Assembly: GCF_040361215.1 (NCBI RefSeq)
Contig: NZ_APND01000005.1
Location: forward strand, 272,207-336,206
Length of the DNA stretch: 64,000 nt
DNA from: Salinisphaera dokdonensis
GTDB taxonomy: Bacteria; Pseudomonadota; Gammaproteobacteria; Nevskiales; Salinisphaeraceae
Direction of reading: 5' to 3'
Part shown: piece by piece, positions 17,762 to 27,179 of the stretch
How the letters are laid out: the number at the start of each line of letters is the position of its first letter
Position numbering within the stretch: position 1 is the stretch's first letter
Notes under the pieces: model-generated
Databases searched by the model: none
What the model saw: only the letters and a program-made list of their open reading frames with translations
What the model was told of the DNA's origin: nothing
Made by a program: the position numbers and the translations under genes

Positions 17762-18862
17762 CTACCTCGTGTGTCCAAGCTCTTGATCGCCGGCCGGCAC
17801 GTCCACGCCAAGCTCCAGGCCCAGGGCCTGATACCAGCGCAGGTAGCGGTCGGCCATCGCGGCCGCAGTATACGCGAGCGATTTTTCGCTCGCCGCATTG
17901 GCCAGACGATAGGCCAGCTCGTCGTCGTCGCGAAGCCGCTGGAGCGCATCGGCCAGGGCTTGGGGCGAGCGCGGCGGCACGAGCAAACCATTGTCCTCGT
18001 CGCTCACGATATCGGGAATGCCGTCCACGTTGCTGGCCACGATCGGCAGCCCGGCGTACATGGCATCGAGCAACGCCGAACCCAGGCCCTCATGCACCGA
18101 CGGGAAGGCGAAGATATCGAACGCGCCCAGGTGATCGCCGACGTTGTCGACATGCCCGGTAAACCGGATCGCGTCATTGTCGTCCGCGAGCGCGCGCAGC
18201 ATCGCTTCGTCGCGCCCGCCGCCGACCAGTACAAAACGCCAGTCGGGATCACGCGCGGACAGGATATGTGCGGCTGCGATCAAGTCGCGCTGGCCTTTCT
18301 GACTGTCGTCGAGTGCACCAACGTGGCCGACCACGCAACCGCCGCCGAACTCAGAACGCAAGGCCGCAGCAGCCACCCGGTCGACCTGAAAGCTGCCGGC
18401 CGCGCTGGGGATACGCTCGGTTGACGTCCCCGGCGCGTACGCCTGCACGACTCGGTCGATTGCACGCGAAAGTACCGCGACGCCGCGCGCCTTGCGATAC
18501 ATGCGTCGGGTGAGCCAGCTCGCCGACGGAACGTTGTCGACCCGCCTGGTGAAGACATAATCACAGCCAACGAGGGTATGCGCGGCATGGGCGAAGTGCG
18601 CGCCCTTGCCATCGTGCGCGTGCAGAAAATCGCCGCGGACTTCACGTGCGTTCAGGGCAAATGGCTTGCCGATGGGCAGCCGCTCGAGGTCGGGCACGTC
18701 GGCGAGGCGCGCATGCAACGGCTCGTTGTGCCGCAACACCACCCGCTGACGCACACCGCGGGCCGCAAGTTCGCGAATCAAAAGCTCTGTCTGACGTTCG
18801 CCGCCACGAAAGCCCCGGGCGAGATTGACGTGGGTCAGGCGCGTTGCACGGCGTTCGCTCAT
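17762..18862 (-). CDS. glycosyltransferase family 4, probably LPS core
   Basis: 366 residues of GT-B fold: an N-terminal acceptor domain and a C-terminal nucleotide-sugar domain with GHVDNVGDHLGAFDIFAFPS, then the EGLGSALLDAMYAGLPIVAS motif carrying the conserved ExxxxxxxE pair of GT4 enzymes. No membrane segment is seen, so it likely acts at the cytoplasmic face of the inner membrane. The ATG at 18862 follows GGGAG; an earlier in-frame start adds ten residues without similarity. Position directly before hldD and near waaA and hldE suggests transfer of a heptose or hexose to the LPS core. The exact sugar is not deducible. Confidence 0.88.
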   Translation of the reverse strand: MSERRATRLTHVNLARGFRGGERQTELLIRELAARGVRQRVVLRHNEPLHARLADVPDLERLPIGKPFALNAREVRGDFLHAHDGKGAHFAHAAHTLVGCDYVFTRRVDNVPSASWLTRRMYRKARGVAVLSRAIDRVVQAYAPGTSTERIPSAAGSFQVDRVAAAALRSEFGGGCVVGHVGALDDSQKGQRDLIAAAHILSARDPDWRFVLVGGGRDEAMLRALADDNDAIRFTGHVDNVGDHLGAFDIFAFPSVHEGLGSALLDAMYAGLPIVASNVDGIPDIVSDEDNGLLVPPRSPQALADALQRLRDDDELAYRLANAASEKSLAYTAAAMADRYLRWYQALGLELGVDVPAGDQELGHTR

Positions 18863-18937
18863 GCTCTCCCTTTTCGTGCACGCGGCCGGCAACGGCCGCC
18901 GTCGGGCACGTATTGTGCCCGCCCCGATCGCTGTGGG

Positions 18938-21721
18938 CTAATCGCTCTCGGCAGCCGCGGCGTGGCCCGCGACCCAGCTCTGCCAAAGCGCGGCAACGCC
19001 GTCGCGCAGTTCGCGCATCTCGTCGGCGTGCATCATCGCGCGGTTACGCTGCAACGAATCCGCGTGGATACGCTGACGATAAAGGCGATAGGCACGTGTA
19101 AGTGTCTTCACATCATCGTAAGTGGCAATGCCCCCCGACTCGAGCGTTTCCAGCACACGGATGGCATCAGTGAAACGCAGCAGCTCCGGGCAGTCATGCC
19201 CGTAACGAAGCGCCGAGAACTGAGCGATGAATTCGATATCGATCAGCCCACCCGCCATCTGCTTGACGTCGAGCCAGTCCCCACTGGTCTCATCCTTCAC
19301 CTTGCGCATGCGGTCGCGCATGTTGCAGACCTCGCGGGCCAGCCGGCCGACGTCGCGCTCGCGCCCGAGTACCTCGCGGCGAATCTCCGCAAAGCGTTCG
19401 CCAACGCCGGCATGGCCGCTCACATGCCGCGCCCGCACGAGCGCCTGATGTTCCCAGGTCCACGCCTGCTCGTTCTGGTAGCGCGCGAACGCATCGATAT
19501 GGGTGACCATCATGCCGGCCTTGCCGCTCGGGCGAAGACGCATGTCGATCTCATAGACGCGCCCGGCCGCGGTCTGGGTGCTCAACACATGAATGAGGCG
19601 CTGGGCCAGCCGGGTGAAGAAGGCCTGATGGGTGAGCGTGCGATCGCCATCGGTCATGGCCTCTGTCTTGCCTGCGTAGACGAAGACCAGGTCGAGATCA
19701 GAGGTATAGCCAAGCTCCAACCCACCGAGCTTGCCGTACGCCACGATCGCGAAGGGTGCACGCTCGCCGTTGTCGTCGCGGGGCGTGCCGTAACGGCGTG
19801 TCATCTGGTGCCATGCCATTTCCAGCGCGGCATCGAGCACGACCTCGGCCAGTTCGGTGAGATGATCCGACACGATCATCAGCGGCATGGAGTTGCTGAC
19901 GTCGGCGGCCGCGATCCGCAGGCTGGCGCTTTGCTTGAAGCGCCGCAGCGTATCCATGCGTAATTCGAGATCGTCCGCGTCGATCGCGGCGAGATCCTGC
20001 TCGAGATTCTCGGCCAGCTCGGCACGCCGTGGCGGCTTATAAAGCTGGCGCGGGTCGAGGAGACTATCCAGTAACGCCGGTTGCTCGCGGATGCGGCTGG
20101 TAATCCAGTCGCTCGCGGCGCACAGACGCATGAGGGTCGACAGCGCTGCAGGATGCTCGACCAGCAATGCCATATAGGTACTGCGGCCAATGATCGCCGA
20201 CAGCACACTGATCGTGCGGGCCAGCGACTTGTCCGGGTCCGACGCCCGCGCCGCGGCACCGAAAAGCAACGGAATAAGCCGCGCGATCCAGCGACGACCA
20301 CGGTCCTCCAACGAGCGATACAGGCTCTGGTCCTGCATTTCGGCGAGCGCGTCGCGCACCGCGTCGATATCCTTGATGCCATACTCGGCCAGTAACTCTC
20401 GGGCGGCATCATCGTCCAGATCGCCGTCCCAGAACGCACTCAGGGCCTGGCTTTCCTGATCGCGACCGGTATCGTCCGCCTGGGGCGAGACGAACACCTG
20501 CTCAAAGGCCTGATGTACGCCTTCTCGGGTTTCCTGCATGGCCTCGGCGAACGTCGACCAGTCGTCATAGTCCATCGACTCGGCGAGAGCCGCCCTGGCC
20601 TCAGCGGTTTCGGGCAGGTCGTGGGTCTGGCGATCATCCGCCATCTGCAGTCGATTCTCGGCGCGGCGCAGAAAGCGGTACGCTCGTTCGAGCTCACGGG
20701 CGGTATGCTCGGGCAGATGATCATCGCTGGCCAGACGCGCCAGCGTGGGAAGCAGGCGATTGTCCTGTAGCGACGGCTCCTGGCCACCACGGATGAGCTG
20801 AAACGCCTGAACGATGAACTCGACCTCGCGGATACCGCCACTGCCGAGCTTGATGTTGTCCTGCAGTTCAGCTCGCACGACCTGACGGTCGATGAGCGCC
20901 TTCATGTCGCGGATAGATTCGAAGGTGCCGTAGTCGAGATAACGGCGATAGACGAACGGCTTGAGACGACGGATCAACTGCGCGCCACCATCCAGATCGC
21001 CCGCTACCGGGCGTGCCTTTACCCAGGCATAACGCTCCCATTCACGCCCATGGGCCTGATAGTAGTTCTCCATCGCCCCGATGCTGGCGGTCAGCGCGCC
21101 GGCGTCGCCGAATGGGCGGAGACGCGTATCCACGCGATAGGCGAAACCTTCGCCCGTGGTCTCGCTCAGATTCTGCACCACGCGCCGTGCAACGCGCTTG
21201 AAGTAGCCGTCGGCATCGAGTGTGCGATCGCCGTCCGACTCGCCGGGGGCGCGATAGGCAAAGATCAGATCGATATCCGAGGAGAAATTCAGCTCGCCGC
21301 CGCCGAGCTTGCCCATGCCGATCACGATCATCTGCTGGGCATTGCCATCGGCATCGAGCAAGCGGCCATAGCGCTTCGCCACCTCGCGTTCGGCTTCCTG
21401 CAAGGCGGCCTCGATACAGCGATCCGCAAGCCGTGACAGCCCATCGAGGGTGGTTTCGAGCGTGTCGATATCGGCCAAGTCGCGCCAGGCGATCACGGCC
21501 ATGGTTTCGTTCCGATAAGCGCGCAGCGCGGCCATGAAGTCTTCTCGCTCGGCATCCGGCGCATCGTCGACAACCAGCTCGTGCGCCGCATCCAGCCGTC
21601 CGTCTTCAGCGAGCGCATCCAGCCGCTCACCATGGGTTTCGCACCAGTCGGCAAGAAAGCCACTCCAGCGTCCGATGCGGGCGAGCGTGTCGTTGATGGC
21701 GGGCGATTCAGAAGCGGTCAT
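18938..21721 (-). CDS. glnE: bifunctional glutamine synthetase adenylyltransferase / adenylyl-removing enzyme
   Basis: Adds or removes AMP on glutamine synthetase in response to PII, tuning nitrogen assimilation. 927 residues, near the family's usual ~945. Two nucleotidyltransferase domains are visible, each with the GxGKLGG...SDxDL signature: GMGKLGGGELNFSSDIDLIF in the N-terminal deadenylylase half and AYGKLGGLELGYTSDLDLVF in the C-terminal adenylylase half. A helical linker and a C-terminal helical domain follow. It lies downstream of groEL on the same strand but beyond a terminator, and 75 bases upstream of the glycosyltransferase gene, which may share its transcript. Confidence 0.96.
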   Translation of the reverse strand: MTASESPAINDTLARIGRWSGFLADWCETHGERLDALAEDGRLDAAHELVVDDAPDAEREDFMAALRAYRNETMAVIAWRDLADIDTLETTLDGLSRLADRCIEAALQEAEREVAKRYGRLLDADGNAQQMIVIGMGKLGGGELNFSSDIDLIFAYRAPGESDGDRTLDADGYFKRVARRVVQNLSETTGEGFAYRVDTRLRPFGDAGALTASIGAMENYYQAHGREWERYAWVKARPVAGDLDGGAQLIRRLKPFVYRRYLDYGTFESIRDMKALIDRQVVRAELQDNIKLGSGGIREVEFIVQAFQLIRGGQEPSLQDNRLLPTLARLASDDHLPEHTARELERAYRFLRRAENRLQMADDRQTHDLPETAEARAALAESMDYDDWSTFAEAMQETREGVHQAFEQVFVSPQADDTGRDQESQALSAFWDGDLDDDAARELLAEYGIKDIDAVRDALAEMQDQSLYRSLEDRGRRWIARLIPLLFGAAARASDPDKSLARTISVLSAIIGRSTYMALLVEHPAALSTLMRLCAASDWITSRIREQPALLDSLLDPRQLYKPPRRAELAENLEQDLAAIDADDLELRMDTLRRFKQSASLRIAAADVSNSMPLMIVSDHLTELAEVVLDAALEMAWHQMTRRYGTPRDDNGERAPFAIVAYGKLGGLELGYTSDLDLVFVYAGKTEAMTDGDRTLTHQAFFTRLAQRLIHVLSTQTAAGRVYEIDMRLRPSGKAGMMVTHIDAFARYQNEQAWTWEHQALVRARHVSGHAGVGERFAEIRREVLGRERDVGRLAREVCNMRDRMRKVKDETSGDWLDVKQMAGGLIDIEFIAQFSALRYGHDCPELLRFTDAIRVLETLESGGIATYDDVKTLTRAYRLYRQRIHADSLQRNRAMMHADEMRELRDGVAALWQSWVAGHAAAAESD

Positions 21722-21820
21722 GCGTTGTCCTTGAGGTCAACCTGGATCCAGAGAGCGGCAGGCGGGATCAGCCTAGCGGCAAGCCGCACTTATTGCATAC
21801 CGGGCGCAAACGCCACGCAT

Positions 21821-21848
21821 AAAAAAGCCCCGCCGAAGCGGGGCTCTT
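21821..21848 (-). terminator. rho-independent terminator of groES-groEL
   Basis: On the minus strand an 8-bp perfect stem AGCCCCGC / GCGGGGCT with a four-base loop is followed by six T's. It lies 45 bases past the groEL stop and separates the chaperonin operon from glnE. Confidence 0.92.
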
Positions 21849-21893
21849 TGTTCACGCGGGATGGTTATCCCATGGGCGTGGAACGGCGATGAT

Positions 21894-23543
21894 CTACATC
21901 ATGCCGCCCATGCCGCCCATGCCACCCATGCCGCCCATATCCGGGGCACCGCCCTTGTCGTCCTCTTCGGGGACGTCGGCAACGGCTGCCTCGGTGGTAA
22001 GCATCAGGCTGGCAATGGACGCTGCGTTCTGCAGCGCGGTACGGCTGACCTTCGTCGGATCGAGAATACCCATCGCGACCATGTCACCGTACTCACCAGT
22101 GGCCGCGTTGTAGCCGTAGTTGCCTTCCTTGGAAAGCACTTCGTTGACTACGACGGACGGCTCGGCACCGCTGTTGAACACGATCTGGCGCAGGGGCTCT
22201 TCGACCGCACGACGCAGGATACGGATGCCCGCTTCCTGGTCCGGGTTGTCGCCCTTGGCCTTCTCGACCGCCTTGAGGGTGCGAAGCAGCGCTACGCCAC
22301 CGCCGGGCACGATGCCTTCTTCGACGGCTGCACGGGTGGCGTGCAGGGCGTCTTCGACACGCGCCTTCTTCTCTTTCATCTCGACTTCGGTAGCGGCACC
22401 GACCTTGATCAGCGCCACGCCGCCGGCGAGCTTGGCCACGCGTTCCTGCAGCTTCTCCTTGTCGTAGTCCGAGGAGCTTTCCTCGATCTGCGCACGGATC
22501 TGCTTGATGCGCGCTTCGATATCCTTGTTGGAGCCCGAACCATCGATGACGGTGGTGTTCTCCTTGGAGATCTGAACCTTCTTGGCTTCGCCGAGATCAT
22601 CCAGCGTGGCCTTCTCGAGGCTCATGCCGAGATCTTCCGAGATCACGGTGCCGCCGGTCAGCACGGCCATGTCTTCCAGCATCGCCTTGCGACGATCGCC
22701 GAAGCCAGGCGCCTTCACAGCTGCGACCTTGACGATGCCACGCATGTTGTTGACCACCAGCGTCGCCAGGGCTTCGCCCTCGACGTCTTCGGAGATGATC
22801 ATCAGCGGGCGGTTGGCCTTGGCCACGTTCTCGAGCAGCGGAAGCATCTCGCGGATGTTGGAGATCTTCTTGTCATGAAGAAGGATGTACGGGTTTTCCA
22901 GCTCGGCCTGCATCGTCTGGTTGTCGGTGACGAAGTACGGCGAGAGGTAACCGCGATCGAACTGCATGCCTTCGACGACGTCCAGTTCGTTGGACAGGCC
23001 GGAGCCTTCCTCGACCGTGATCACGCCTTCCTTGCCGACCTTGTTCATCGCGTCGGCGATGATCTTGCCGATGTCGGCGTCGGAGTTGGCCGAGATCGAG
23101 CCGACCTGGGCGATCGCCTTCTCGTCGTCACACGGCTTGGACAGCTTGGCCAGTTCCTCGACGGCCGCATCCACAGCCTTGTCGATGCCACGCTTGAGAT
23201 CCATCGGGTTCATGCCGGCGGACACGGCCTTCACGCCTTCGCGAACGATGGCCTGGGCCAGAACCGTAGCGGTCGTGGTGCCGTCGCCGGCGATGTCGGA
23301 GGTCTTGGAAGCGACTTCCTTGACCATCTGCACGCCCATGTTCTCGAACTTGTCGTCCAGTTCGATTTCCTTGGCAACCGACACACCGTCCTTGGTGATC
23401 GTCGGCGCGCCGAAGCTCTTGTCGAGCACGACGTTGCGGCCCTTCGGGCCGAGCGTGACTTTTACTGCATTCGCGAGCGTGTTGACGCCGCGGACCAGAC
23501 GCGAGCGCGCGTCTTCGCCAAAACGTACTTCTTTAGCTGCCAT
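21894..23543 (-). CDS. groEL: 60-kDa chaperonin GroEL
   Basis: Forms the double-ring ATP-dependent folding chamber with GroES in the cytoplasm. 549 residues, standard length. Landmarks are the N-terminal AAKEVRFGEDAR, the nucleotide-binding AGDGTTTATVLAQAI, the apical EDVEGEALATLVVN segment, and a C-terminal run of GGM repeats (last ~18 residues). It follows groES after 57 bases and ends before a strong terminator. Regulation is most likely through the sigma32-like promoter upstream of groES, since no CIRCE inverted repeat is visible. Confidence 0.99.
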   Translation of the reverse strand: MAAKEVRFGEDARSRLVRGVNTLANAVKVTLGPKGRNVVLDKSFGAPTITKDGVSVAKEIELDDKFENMGVQMVKEVASKTSDIAGDGTTTATVLAQAIVREGVKAVSAGMNPMDLKRGIDKAVDAAVEELAKLSKPCDDEKAIAQVGSISANSDADIGKIIADAMNKVGKEGVITVEEGSGLSNELDVVEGMQFDRGYLSPYFVTDNQTMQAELENPYILLHDKKISNIREMLPLLENVAKANRPLMIISEDVEGEALATLVVNNMRGIVKVAAVKAPGFGDRRKAMLEDMAVLTGGTVISEDLGMSLEKATLDDLGEAKKVQISKENTTVIDGSGSNKDIEARIKQIRAQIEESSSDYDKEKLQERVAKLAGGVALIKVGAATEVEMKEKKARVEDALHATRAAVEEGIVPGGGVALLRTLKAVEKAKGDNPDQEAGIRILRRAVEEPLRQIVFNSGAEPSVVVNEVLSKEGNYGYNAATGEYGDMVAMGILDPTKVSRTALQNAASIASLMLTTEAAVADVPEEDDKGGAPDMGGMGGMGGMGGMM

Positions 23544-23600
23544 TGCTAGCTTCCCCTAATACTTGTTCGATAACGGTGGACAGGAGTGGACCGGCCTGTT

Positions 23601-23888
23601 TCAGGCCACCACCGCCAAGATGTCGTCTTCACGCATTACCACGACTTCGTCACCGTCGATCTTGATTTCGGTGCCCGAGAACTTGCCGAACATGACTTTG
23701 TCGCCGACCTTGACTTCAGGTTTGCGGGTTTCGCCATTGTCCAGCGGTTTGCCGTTGCCTACGGCGACGACTTCACCACGCTGCGGCTTCTCGGCCGCGG
23801 TGTCGGGAATGACGATCCCACCGGCCGTCTTCTGCTCTTCCTCGAGCCGTTTGATGACGACGCGGTCATGTAAAGGACGGATATTCAT
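23601..23888 (-). CDS. groES: 10-kDa co-chaperonin GroES
   Basis: Caps the GroEL chamber. 95 residues beginning MNIRPLHDRVVIKR, the canonical N-terminus. The mobile loop lies around EEQKTAGGIVIPDTAAEKPQ, and the C-terminal part includes DKVMFGKFSGTEIK. The ATG at 23888 is preceded by GGAGAAGGG. A longer frame beginning at 23924 adds twelve residues absent from GroES proteins and is rejected. First gene of the groES-groEL operon. Confidence 0.98.
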   Translation of the reverse strand: MNIRPLHDRVVIKRLEEEQKTAGGIVIPDTAAEKPQRGEVVAVGNGKPLDNGETRKPEVKVGDKVMFGKFSGTEIKIDGDEVVVMREDDILAVVA

Positions 23889-23995
23889 GCCACCCTTCTC
23901 CTCGAAACGTTGGTTGTAGATCAAATGTCCTGCCCGACGTGCCGGATCGACCGCCGGGCGAGACCGCCACCATTGACGGTCTCAATCACCGCCAT

Positions 23996-24023
23996 TGATG
24001 CGGGCACCCCAGACCCTTTCAAG
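23996..24023 (-). promoter_or_regulatory. sigma32 (heat-shock) promoter of groES-groEL
   Basis: Minus strand: CTTGAAA (24017-24023), a 12-base spacer, then CCCGCATCA (23996-24004). Compare the sigma32 consensus CTTGAAA, 11-16 bases, CCCCATnT. The -35 is a perfect match and the -10 differs mainly by one inserted G. It lies about 108 bases before the groES start. Confidence 0.8.
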
Positions 24024-24179
24024 AGCGCGCCCGGTTTTTTTTATCCTGACCAGGGTTATGGAAGCCCCTGACCGAGCTGCGAATTTGAAAGGGCGCCTTG
24101 TCACTTTGCAGTGCAACATTTATCTTGTTCGCATCAATCAACCGCGCCGGCATTTCGCTCGGCGAACTCTGGAGGAGTC

Positions 24180-25466
24180 ATGGCAGACAACATGCCGCGT
24201 CGCGTCGCCATCATCGGTGGTGCACGTATTCCCTTCTGTCGCTCGAATACCAAGTATTCCCATCAGTCCAACAAGGACTTGCTGACAGCCTCGTTCAAAG
24301 CGCTGTCCGAGAAGTACAAGCTCGCCGGCAAGCAGATCGGCGAAGTCGCCGCCGGCGCGGTGCTCAAGCATTCGCGCGATTTCAATCTGGCCCGCGAAGC
24401 GGTGCTGGGAACGGATCTCGATCCGCATACCCCGGCGTTCGACGTGCAGCAAGCCTGCGGCACCAGCCTTGAGGCCACGCTTCTACTGGCCAACAAGATC
24501 GCCATGGGCCAGATCGAATCCGGTATTGCCGGCGGCGTGGACACGACCTCCGATGCGCCGATCGCGCTCAACGAGGATCTGCGCAAGATCCTGCTCGACG
24601 TCAACCGCGCCAAGACCGGTACCGAGCGTGCGCGCCTGTTCGCCAAACTGCGCCCGCGCCATCTCGTACCGAGCTTCCCCGGCGTCGGCGAGCCGCGCAC
24701 CGGCCTGTCCATGGGTGAGCACTGCGAGCTCATGGCCAAGGAATGGAAGATCTCGCGCAAGGCGCAGGACGAACTGGCCGTCGCCAGCCACAAGAACGCC
24801 GCCCAGGCCTATGTGGACGGTTTCTATGACGACCTCGTCTTCCCGTACCTCGGCGTCGAGCGCGACAACAACCTGCGCGCCGATACCAGTGTCGACCAGA
24901 TGGCCAAGCTCAAGCCAGCCTTCGACAAGGAAAACGGCACCCTGACCGCGGCCAACTCCACCCCGCTGACCGACGGCGCCTCCAGCGTGCTGCTCACCAG
25001 CGAGGAATACGCCGAGGAACACGGCCTGCCGGTGCTCGCCTACTTCACGCCGTATTCGCGTACCGCGGCGGTCGACTTCGTCGACGGTGGCGAAGGCCTG
25101 CTGATGTCACCGACCTATGCCGTGGCCGACATGCTCGACGCCGCCGGCCTGACCCTGCAGGACTTCGACTTCTACGAGATCCACGAAGCCTTTGCCGCAC
25201 AGGTGCTGTGCACGCTCAAGGCCTGGGAGTCCAAGAAGTACTGCAAGGAGCGTCTCGGTCGAGACACGCCGCTGGGTTCCATCGATACCGCCAAGCTCAA
25301 CGTCAAGGGCTCGTCGGTCGCACTCGGCCACCCGTTCGCCGCGACCGGCACCCGGATCGTGGCCACGCTGGCCAAGATTCTCGACGAGAATGGCGGCGGT
25401 CGCGGCCTGATCTCGATCTGTGCTGCTGGCGGTCAGGGCGTGACTGCGATTCTGGAAAAGCCGTAA
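24180..25466 (+). CDS. fadI: acetyl-CoA C-acyltransferase (thiolase)
   Basis: Last step of fatty-acid beta-oxidation: thiolytic release of acetyl-CoA from 3-ketoacyl-CoA. 428 residues, in the longer FadI-like subgroup. Catalytic residues are visible: the acylated Cys93 in QQACGTSLEA, His in EIHEAFAAQ, and the C-terminal His/Cys pair in GHPFAATG and ICAAGGQG. The ATG at 24180 is preceded by GGAGGAGT; an earlier in-frame ATG lacks a ribosome site. No fadJ partner lies beside it, though an acyl-CoA ligase occurs far downstream at 58.7-60.4 kb. It stands alone with its own terminator. Confidence 0.93.
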   Translation: MADNMPRRVAIIGGARIPFCRSNTKYSHQSNKDLLTASFKALSEKYKLAGKQIGEVAAGAVLKHSRDFNLAREAVLGTDLDPHTPAFDVQQACGTSLEATLLLANKIAMGQIESGIAGGVDTTSDAPIALNEDLRKILLDVNRAKTGTERARLFAKLRPRHLVPSFPGVGEPRTGLSMGEHCELMAKEWKISRKAQDELAVASHKNAAQAYVDGFYDDLVFPYLGVERDNNLRADTSVDQMAKLKPAFDKENGTLTAANSTPLTDGASSVLLTSEEYAEEHGLPVLAYFTPYSRTAAVDFVDGGEGLLMSPTYAVADMLDAAGLTLQDFDFYEIHEAFAAQVLCTLKAWESKKYCKERLGRDTPLGSIDTAKLNVKGSSVALGHPFAATGTRIVATLAKILDENGGGRGLISICAAGGQGVTAILEKP

Positions 25467-25507
25467 TCTCGAAAGACGACTGATCCGGCATCACTGCCAC
25501 ATGAAAG

Positions 25508-25534
25508 GCGGGCCTTCGGGCCCGCTTTTTCTTT
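25508..25534 (+). terminator. rho-independent terminator of fadI
   Basis: 7-bp perfect stem GCGGGCC / GGCCCGC with a TTCG tetraloop, followed by TTTTTCTTT, 41 bases after the fadI stop. Confidence 0.93.
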
Positions 25535-25793
25535 GTCTGGTCGCCGCGTTGCACGCCCTTGTTACGGCGATACGGGACACACCCGCACAAAGATGGCAGG
25601 ATAACGACAAGCCGTTTTCAACGAACGGTATTGGGGGTAAAACACGCGTATTCCGGCCTCGCTCACCCTTCGAGTGTGAGTTGAACCGAGCTGGAAAACC
25701 GCTGCAGCAGATACGGCGCTGGCCGCGCCGTCGGGGAGCAACAGGAATGAACAAGCGAGCGATCGTCGTAACTGTCGAACGGATGGTGTGGGT

Positions 25794-27131
25794 ATGACTG
25801 CCGTACGCGAACATTGGGGCAGCCGGATGGGCTTTATCATGGCCTCCGCGGGTTCGGCGGTTGGCCTCGGTAATGTATGGAAGTTTCCCTACATGGCCGG
25901 CTCCAATGGCGGCGGCGCGTTCCTCATCATCTATCTGGGCTGCGTGCTGTTCTTCGGCCTGTCGCTGGTGATGGCCGAATTGGCCATCGGACGCACGACA
26001 CAGCTCAACCCGGTGGGCGCCTTCCGCAAGCTCGCCGGACGCAGTTGGTCGGTTGTTGGCGGACTGGGGGTTGCGACCGCTTTCATCATTCTGTCGTTCT
26101 ATGTCGTGGTGGCCGGCTGGACGCTGGCTTACGTCGTGTTCATGGCGGCCGATACCTTCGGCGGTCTGAACGTCGATCAGAACACCACCATATTCACCCA
26201 GTTCGTTTCCTCGCCTGTACAACCGCTGGTGTATGCCGCGGTGTTTACGGTCGCGATGATCGGCGTCGTGCTGGGCGGCGTCGCCTCCGGCATCGAACGC
26301 GCATCCAAGTGGCTGATGCCGCTGCTGTTCGTTCTGTTGGTTGTTCTGGCGATCCGCTCCGTCACCCTGCCCGGTGCCGGTGCCGGCATAGCGTTCTACC
26401 TGATGCCCGACTGGAGCCAAGTCACCGCCGGCACCTGGGGCGGCGCGGTGAGCCAGGCGTTCTTCTCGCTGTCGCTGGGCATGGGCGCCATGCTCACCTA
26501 CGGCTCGTACATGTCGAATGAGCAGAACCTGCCGCGCGATGCGTCCATGGTCGTAGGCCTGGATACGCTCGTCGCGCTGCTCGCGGGTCTGGTCATTCTG
26601 CCGGCGGTCTTTTCGGCCGGCCTCGAGCCCGGCGCCGGTGCCGGTCTTACTTTCATGACCCTGCCCGCGGTGTTCGCGGAAATGCCGGCGGGCACGATCT
26701 TCGGTATCGCCTTCTTCGTACTGCTGGCGATCGCCGCACTGACCTCGGCCGTCTCGCTGCTCGAAGTGGTGGTGAGCTATTTCGTGGACGAGAAAGGCTT
26801 CAGCCGAACCATCGCAGCATCCGGGGCGGGTCTCGTGATTTTCATGATCGGTATTCCCGTGTCCCTTTCGCAGGGCGTCTGGTCAGACGTCACCATCGCC
26901 GGCAAGAGCTTCCTGGATTTCGCGGACTTCATGACATCGTCCGTGATGATGCCGATCGGCGGCCTGTTCATCGCCCTGTTCGTGGGCTGGTTCATGGGCC
27001 CGCGTGCGGTCGAGGCACTGAAATCGCATCCCGAACAGTCGATGCCGCTGGCCGGCCTCTGGCTGTTCATCCTGCGCTTCGTGGCACCGCTGGGCATTGC
27101 CTGGATTCTGATTCAGGGCTTTTTCGGCTAA
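25794..27131 (+). CDS. sodium-dependent transporter, neurotransmitter:sodium symporter (NSS) family
   Basis: 445 residues, about 11-12 membrane helices, inner-membrane Na+-coupled amino-acid uptake. The first helix carries the substrate/sodium-site motif SAGSAVGLGNVWKFPY, followed by NGGGAFLIIYL, both diagnostic of the NSS (LeuT/MhsT-like) family. The start is taken as ATG 25794; a GTG two codons earlier is also possible. The substrate cannot be deduced. It precedes an AGCS symporter gene by 48 bases on the same strand, and the two probably form an amino-acid uptake operon, in keeping with a sodium-rich habitat. Confidence 0.93.
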   Translation: MTAVREHWGSRMGFIMASAGSAVGLGNVWKFPYMAGSNGGGAFLIIYLGCVLFFGLSLVMAELAIGRTTQLNPVGAFRKLAGRSWSVVGGLGVATAFIILSFYVVVAGWTLAYVVFMAADTFGGLNVDQNTTIFTQFVSSPVQPLVYAAVFTVAMIGVVLGGVASGIERASKWLMPLLFVLLVVLAIRSVTLPGAGAGIAFYLMPDWSQVTAGTWGGAVSQAFFSLSLGMGAMLTYGSYMSNEQNLPRDASMVVGLDTLVALLAGLVILPAVFSAGLEPGAGAGLTFMTLPAVFAEMPAGTIFGIAFFVLLAIAALTSAVSLLEVVVSYFVDEKGFSRTIAASGAGLVIFMIGIPVSLSQGVWSDVTIAGKSFLDFADFMTSSVMMPIGGLFIALFVGWFMGPRAVEALKSHPEQSMPLAGLWLFILRFVAPLGIAWILIQGFFG

Positions 27132-27179
27132 CGTCAATCAATCACGGCCGTTTCACCGTTTTTCCTGGGGGAATCGATC

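Noticed and set aside
21861..23549. 562-codon plus-strand open frame
   Set aside because: Exact antisense of groEL; composition (His/Asp/Val-rich) is typical of mirror frames in GC-rich coding DNA.
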